NCBI GenBank assembly: GCA_008638125.1
Contig: VTPM01000003.1
Location: forward strand, 1 to 50,601
DNA length: 50,601 bases
Direction: 5' to 3'
DNA from: Pelagibacteraceae bacterium
Lineage (GTDB): Bacteria; Pseudomonadota; Alphaproteobacteria; Pelagibacterales; Pelagibacteraceae
Shown piece by piece: positions 46,560 through 50,601 of the stretch (positions are counted from its first letter, which is position 1; the number at the start of each line of letters is the position of its first letter). A program made the position numbers and the translations under genes. The notes under the pieces were generated by a model. It was not told where the DNA came from and ran no database searches. It was given only the letters and a program-made list of their open reading frames with translations.

Positions 46560-47900
46560 ATGTTTAAAACTATTAATTTTTTTTTAAAAAAAAAAAATCT
46601 TTCAGTTTTAATATTGTATTTATTAATTTTTTTCCTTTTTCTAATTTTTATTTACTTAAGTTCACCAAAATTTTTTAATATTTCAAAAGAGTTATTAGAA
46701 AAAAATTTAAAAACAAATCATAATATAAATTTATCATCTTCAACAAATTTTAAATATCAAATATTTCCAACGCCAAGAATTATAGCTTCAGATGTAAATT
46801 TAAATTCTGAGGATAACATTTTCCAAGTTGAAAATAGTGAAATCTCATTTGTATTAAAATTTAATAAAATTTTAGATTTTAAAAATTTGAATTATAAAAA
46901 ATTAATTATCTCAAAGGGAAATTTAACCTTTGATTTAAAAAAAAGTACCAATGTAATTAATTTTTTAAAAAAAAATAATAAAAAAATTATTTTTGAAAAA
47001 AATCAACTTTATTTAACTCAAGAAAATGAAGATTTAATTGTCATAAACAATTCTAGAATACAATTAAATAGTGATAATTTAAAAAAAGAATTAGTTTTAA
47101 ATGGATTATTTTTAGATAATAAAATTAATTTATCTTTAACTAACTTATCAGATAAAAAAAATAATTTGATATTAAAAATTCCAAGTTTAGATATTACTAC
47201 CAATGTTGTCTTTGAAAAAAATAATCTAACCAATGTTTATGATGGCACAATCAATATTCAAGTACTAAATAATCTTTTATTTTTTAAATTTTTCAAGGAT
47301 AAAAGCTTTAACATTGAACAAGGTTATATTAGAAATGATTTGATAAACTCATCAATATTAGGCGATATAATTTTAAAGCCTAATTTTTTTATAAATCTCA
47401 CTTTAGAGCCAAATTATCTAAAGATTAAAAAAATATTTAATTTAACTAATATGAGTTTTTTCAAAGAAGACTACTTGAATAATATAGAAATGCTAAAAAA
47501 AATAAATGGTTCAGTAAGTATAAAACAAATATTAAATGGAGAAATTATTTTTGAAAATAATCAAATAATCTTGAAAAATTTTTACAATGAAGCTGATAAT
47601 AATTATATTATTAATGCTCAAATAAATGAATATGGAAAAAAGGGTAAAATTAGATTTCAACTTACAAAAAAATTAAACAATAAAGATAACGTAACTAATA
47701 ATATAGAAATAATTGGTTATCTTATTCCTTTTGAATCAAAAATCATTTTCAATCAAATCTCATTAGACAATGTTGAATATTCAATTGATCAAGTAGAAGA
47801 ATTAGAAACAAAGTTTAATAAGGAAGTAATAGAGAAATCTTTAGATAATCTATTTGAAAAAGCAAAACTGGATAATTTTTTTAAATCTTTAATAAATTAA
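46560..47900 (+). CDS. AsmA-like protein (outer-membrane biogenesis/lipid-transport superfamily)
   Basis: 446 aa; single N-terminal TM, then long beta-rich periplasmic region with AsmA-type NLNYKKLIISKGNLTFDLKK segments. Confidence 0.6.
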   Translation: MFKTINFFLKKKNLSVLILYLLIFFLFLIFIYLSSPKFFNISKELLEKNLKTNHNINLSSSTNFKYQIFPTPRIIASDVNLNSEDNIFQVENSEISFVLKFNKILDFKNLNYKKLIISKGNLTFDLKKSTNVINFLKKNNKKIIFEKNQLYLTQENEDLIVINNSRIQLNSDNLKKELVLNGLFLDNKINLSLTNLSDKKNNLILKIPSLDITTNVVFEKNNLTNVYDGTINIQVLNNLLFFKFFKDKSFNIEQGYIRNDLINSSILGDIILKPNFFINLTLEPNYLKIKKIFNLTNMSFFKEDYLNNIEMLKKINGSVSIKQILNGEIIFENNQIILKNFYNEADNNYIINAQINEYGKKGKIRFQLTKKLNNKDNVTNNIEIIGYLIPFESKIIFNQISLDNVEYSIDQVEELETKFNKEVIEKSLDNLFEKAKLDNFFKSLIN

Positions 47901-47901
47901 A

Positions 47902-49290
47902 TTACTTTGGCTTAGTCATCAACATAGGGTTCATGATCTTGTCGTATTCTTTTTCATTTAGAACACCTGATTTAATGACCTCTTCCTTTAAAGTCGTACC
48001 ATTCTTGTGAGCAGTCTTTGCAATTTTGGCTGCATTGTCGTAACCAATTTTAGGAGCAAGAGCTGTAACTAACATTAACGAATTATCTAATAAATATTTA
48101 ATTCTTTTTGTGTCTGCTTTGATTCCCCTAACGCAGTATTCAGCAAAAGTTTTTGATGAGTCTGCCATAATTTCAATTGACTGCAATATGTTGTGAGCAA
48201 TTAAAGGTTTAAAAACATTTAATTCAAAATGCCCATGAGATCCTGCCATAGTTATTCCATTATGGTTTCCAATTACTTTAACACATACCATTGTAACGGC
48301 TTCAGATTGAGTTGGATTTACTTTTCCTGGCATTATTGATGAGCCAGGTTCGTTAGAAGGTAAGATCAATTCACCGTATCCAGCCCTAGGGCCAGAGCCT
48401 AAAAATCTTATATCATTTGCAATTTTCATTAGACAAACTGCTGCTGTATTCATTGCTCCTGAAAAATGAACAATCGGATCATGAGTTGCTAATGCAGCAA
48501 ATTTGTTTGGAGAAACTTTAAATGGAAGTTTTGTTATTTTGCTAATTTCTTTTACGATTTGTTTGTCAAAATTTTTTCTTGTATTTAAGCCTGTTCCTAC
48601 AGCAGTTCCACCTTGAGCTAAATAAAATATTTCTTCTAAAGCTTTCTCTATTCTTTTAATCGATTCTTTTAATTGAAATTGATATCCTGAAAACTCTTGA
48701 CCCAAAGTCAAAGGAGTTGCATCCTGTAGATGCGTTCTACCTAATTTCACGATTTTTTTGAATTGTTTAACTTTTTTTCCCAATTCTTTTTCCAAGAGCT
48801 TGAGAGAAGGTAATAACTTTTGCTTGGCTTTGATTACGATAGCTATATGCATAGCTGAAGGAAAAACATCATTTGTTGATTGTGATTTATTAACATGATC
48901 ATTTGGATGTACGGGTTTTTTTGTGCCCATTTTTCCACCCATCATCTCAATTGCCCTATTAGCAATTACTTCATTAACATTCATATTTGTTTGTGTGCCT
49001 GAGCCAGTTTGCCAAACTTTTAAGGGGAAATGATTGTCTAATTTTCCTTTAATTACTTCTTCAGAGGCTTTGATAATGTATTTGCTAATTCTTTGATCTA
49101 AATCTTTGTTTTTTGCATTAACGATAGCTGCAGCTTTTTTTATGATGGCAATGGAATGTATAACAATTGGCCTAACTAGAAAGTCTCCAATATTAAAATA
49201 TTTCTTTGACCTCTCAGTTGATGCACCCCAATACTTATCACCATCTACTCTGATTTTACCAATACTGTCAAATTCTGTTCTGTATTTCAT
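47902..49290 (-). CDS. fumC: Class II fumarate hydratase
   Basis: ORF to 49329; likely start [15 protein letters not shown] at 49290; [28 protein letters not shown] signature. Confidence 0.97.
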   Translation of the reverse strand: MKYRTEFDSIGKIRVDGDKYWGASTERSKKYFNIGDFLVRPIVIHSIAIIKKAAAIVNAKNKDLDQRISKYIIKASEEVIKGKLDNHFPLKVWQTGSGTQTNMNVNEVIANRAIEMMGGKMGTKKPVHPNDHVNKSQSTNDVFPSAMHIAIVIKAKQKLLPSLKLLEKELGKKVKQFKKIVKLGRTHLQDATPLTLGQEFSGYQFQLKESIKRIEKALEEIFYLAQGGTAVGTGLNTRKNFDKQIVKEISKITKLPFKVSPNKFAALATHDPIVHFSGAMNTAAVCLMKIANDIRFLGSGPRAGYGELILPSNEPGSSIMPGKVNPTQSEAVTMVCVKVIGNHNGITMAGSHGHFELNVFKPLIAHNILQSIEIMADSSKTFAEYCVRGIKADTKRIKYLLDNSLMLVTALAPKIGYDNAAKIAKTAHKNGTTLKEEVIKSGVLNEKEYDKIMNPMLMTKPK

Positions 49291-49351
49291 GAAGAGATTA
49301 AAGTTATAATATATCTTAATTTGAAACAAATCAAATAAGGGGTTTAATATT

Positions 49352-49723
49352 ATGAGTAATTTTCAAAGTGTTAAAAAGTTTATGCAAACTTTTGGCCAGG
49401 AGGTAAAAAATAGAGCAGAGTTTCCAAATGAGAAAATAGTTAAATTAAGATACGATCTGATTAAAGAAGAATTAGATGAACTTCATCAAGCAATCACCGA
49501 TAAAGACATCAAAGAAGTAGCTGATGCTTTAACTGACATTTTATACGTTACATATGGGGCAGGCCATGCTTTTGGCATTGATTTAGATAGATGCTTTAAA
49601 GAGGTTCAAGATTCAAATATGAGCAAATTAGGTTCAGACGGAAAGCCTATATATAACGAGCAAGGAAAGGTAATGAAAGGTCCTAACTATTTTAAACCAG
49701 ATCTAAGTAAATATCTTAGTTAG
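49352..49723 (+). CDS. MazG-like/HisE-like all-alpha NTP pyrophosphohydrolase family protein
   Basis: 123 aa; [37 protein letters not shown] (ExxE...D metal-binding pattern). Confidence 0.82.
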   Translation: MSNFQSVKKFMQTFGQEVKNRAEFPNEKIVKLRYDLIKEELDELHQAITDKDIKEVADALTDILYVTYGAGHAFGIDLDRCFKEVQDSNMSKLGSDGKPIYNEQGKVMKGPNYFKPDLSKYLS

Positions 49724-49729
49724 AAATTA

Positions 49730-50601
49730 ATGAGTGATTTTATAGTTTATACGCATGAGGCCTGTTTAAAAAAAGATAATGGTACTGGACATCCCGAAAG
49801 AAAAGAAAGACTTGAGACAATATTAAGCTCAATTAAGCAGATTAAAGGTTTAAACATTGAAATTAAAAGCGCACCCCAAGCCACCCTGGATGTAATTGAT
49901 TATGTTCACCCTAAGAAATATGTTGAAGAAATATTTTCAAAAATACCAAAAGAAGGTTTAATTGGTGTTGAACAAGAACCGTATGCAGATACTTTATTAT
50001 GTCCACATAGCAAGGAAGCTATATTACGAGCTTGTGGTTCTGGAATTGCAGCAGCAGACGATTTAATTAAGTTTAATAAAAAAATTTTTTGTGCTGTAAG
50101 ACCACCCGGACATCACGCAGAGACTGTAAGAGCAAATGGATTTTGTTTTATTAATAATATTGCTGTTACCGCAAGATACTTACAAAAAAAATATTCAGTC
50201 GGTAAAATTGCCATAATAGATTTTGATGTTCATCATGGTAATGGAACTCAAGAGATATTTTATAAGGATCCATCTGTCGCATATGGTTCCATCCATGAAT
50301 TTCCATTATTTCCAGGTACTGGCGCTGAAAATGAAACTGGGGTTGGTAATATTTTTAATGCACCAGTTAAAGCTGGGACAAATGGTAGAGATTTTATTAA
50401 TATTTTAAATCAAAAAGTTTTAAACAAAATTGATAAATTTAAACCTGAAATAATTTTAATTTCTGCTGGTTTTGATGCACACGTAAGAGATCCATTAGCC
50501 CACATAAATGTAGAGTCAGAGCATTATTATGAAATGACAAAAAATATTACTGATCTTGCAAGTATTCACTGTAAAGGAAAAATAATTTCATTTCTTGAAG
50601 G
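49730..50601 (+). CDS. Histone deacetylase family protein, partial (runs off the window end)
   Basis: Manual translation from ATG 49730: MSDFIVYTHEACLKKDNGTGHPERKERL...AVRPPGHHAETVRANGFCFINNIAV...IDFDVHHGNGTQEIF...LISAGFDAH. Not in the ORF track because no stop falls in the window. Confidence 0.95.
   Translation, partial: MSDFIVYTHEACLKKDNGTGHPERKERLETILSSIKQIKGLNIEIKSAPQATLDVIDYVHPKKYVEEIFSKIPKEGLIGVEQEPYADTLLCPHSKEAILRACGSGIAAADDLIKFNKKIFCAVRPPGHHAETVRANGFCFINNIAVTARYLQKKYSVGKIAIIDFDVHHGNGTQEIFYKDPSVAYGSIHEFPLFPGTGAENETGVGNIFNAPVKAGTNGRDFINILNQKVLNKIDKFKPEIILISAGFDAHVRDPLAHINVESEHYYEMTKNITDLASIHCKGKIISFLE

Noticed and set aside
50223-50408. 61-aa plus-strand ORF near the window end
   Set aside because: Out-of-frame within the histone-deacetylase-family CDS that starts at 49730; that CDS explains the region.

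Overview
AT-rich, gene-dense bacterial chromosome segment. Gene content and order suggest a streamlined SAR11/Pelagibacterales-like alphaproteobacterium (inference from content; no search was run). It contains no mobile elements, prophage or CRISPR arrays. Main blocks are: (i) pgsA(partial)-uvrC-folB-SDR(pteridine reductase-like)-uvrB on the minus strand; (ii) aspartate aminotransferase, trxB, an ELM1-like protein, a 2OG-Fe(II) oxygenase and a small Cys-rich protein; (iii) carB-carA, then yqeY-dnaG-rpoD and a CAU-anticodon tRNA; (iv) mlaC-mlaA, an AmpD-like amidase, and RNase P RNA; (v) a complete division/cell-wall (dcw) cluster: mraZ-ftsZ-rsmH-ftsL-ftsI-murEF(fused)-mraY-murD-ftsW-murG-murC-murB-ddl-ftsQ-ftsA-like-lpxC-bamD-ligA; (vi) pepP-like, uvrD/pcrA, AsmA-like, fumC, MazG-like and a partial histone-deacetylase-family gene. 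The observations most worth follow-up are in the dcw cluster. ftsZ sits directly behind mraZ with an ATGA overlap, not between ftsA and lpxC. The ftsA-position gene looks like an FtsA that has lost its nucleotide-binding signatures but kept a C-terminal amphipathic helix, while FtsZ keeps a canonical C-terminal peptide. Three perfectly 10-bp-phased TGGGW repeats (a probable MraZ box) overlap a candidate promoter upstream of mraZ.
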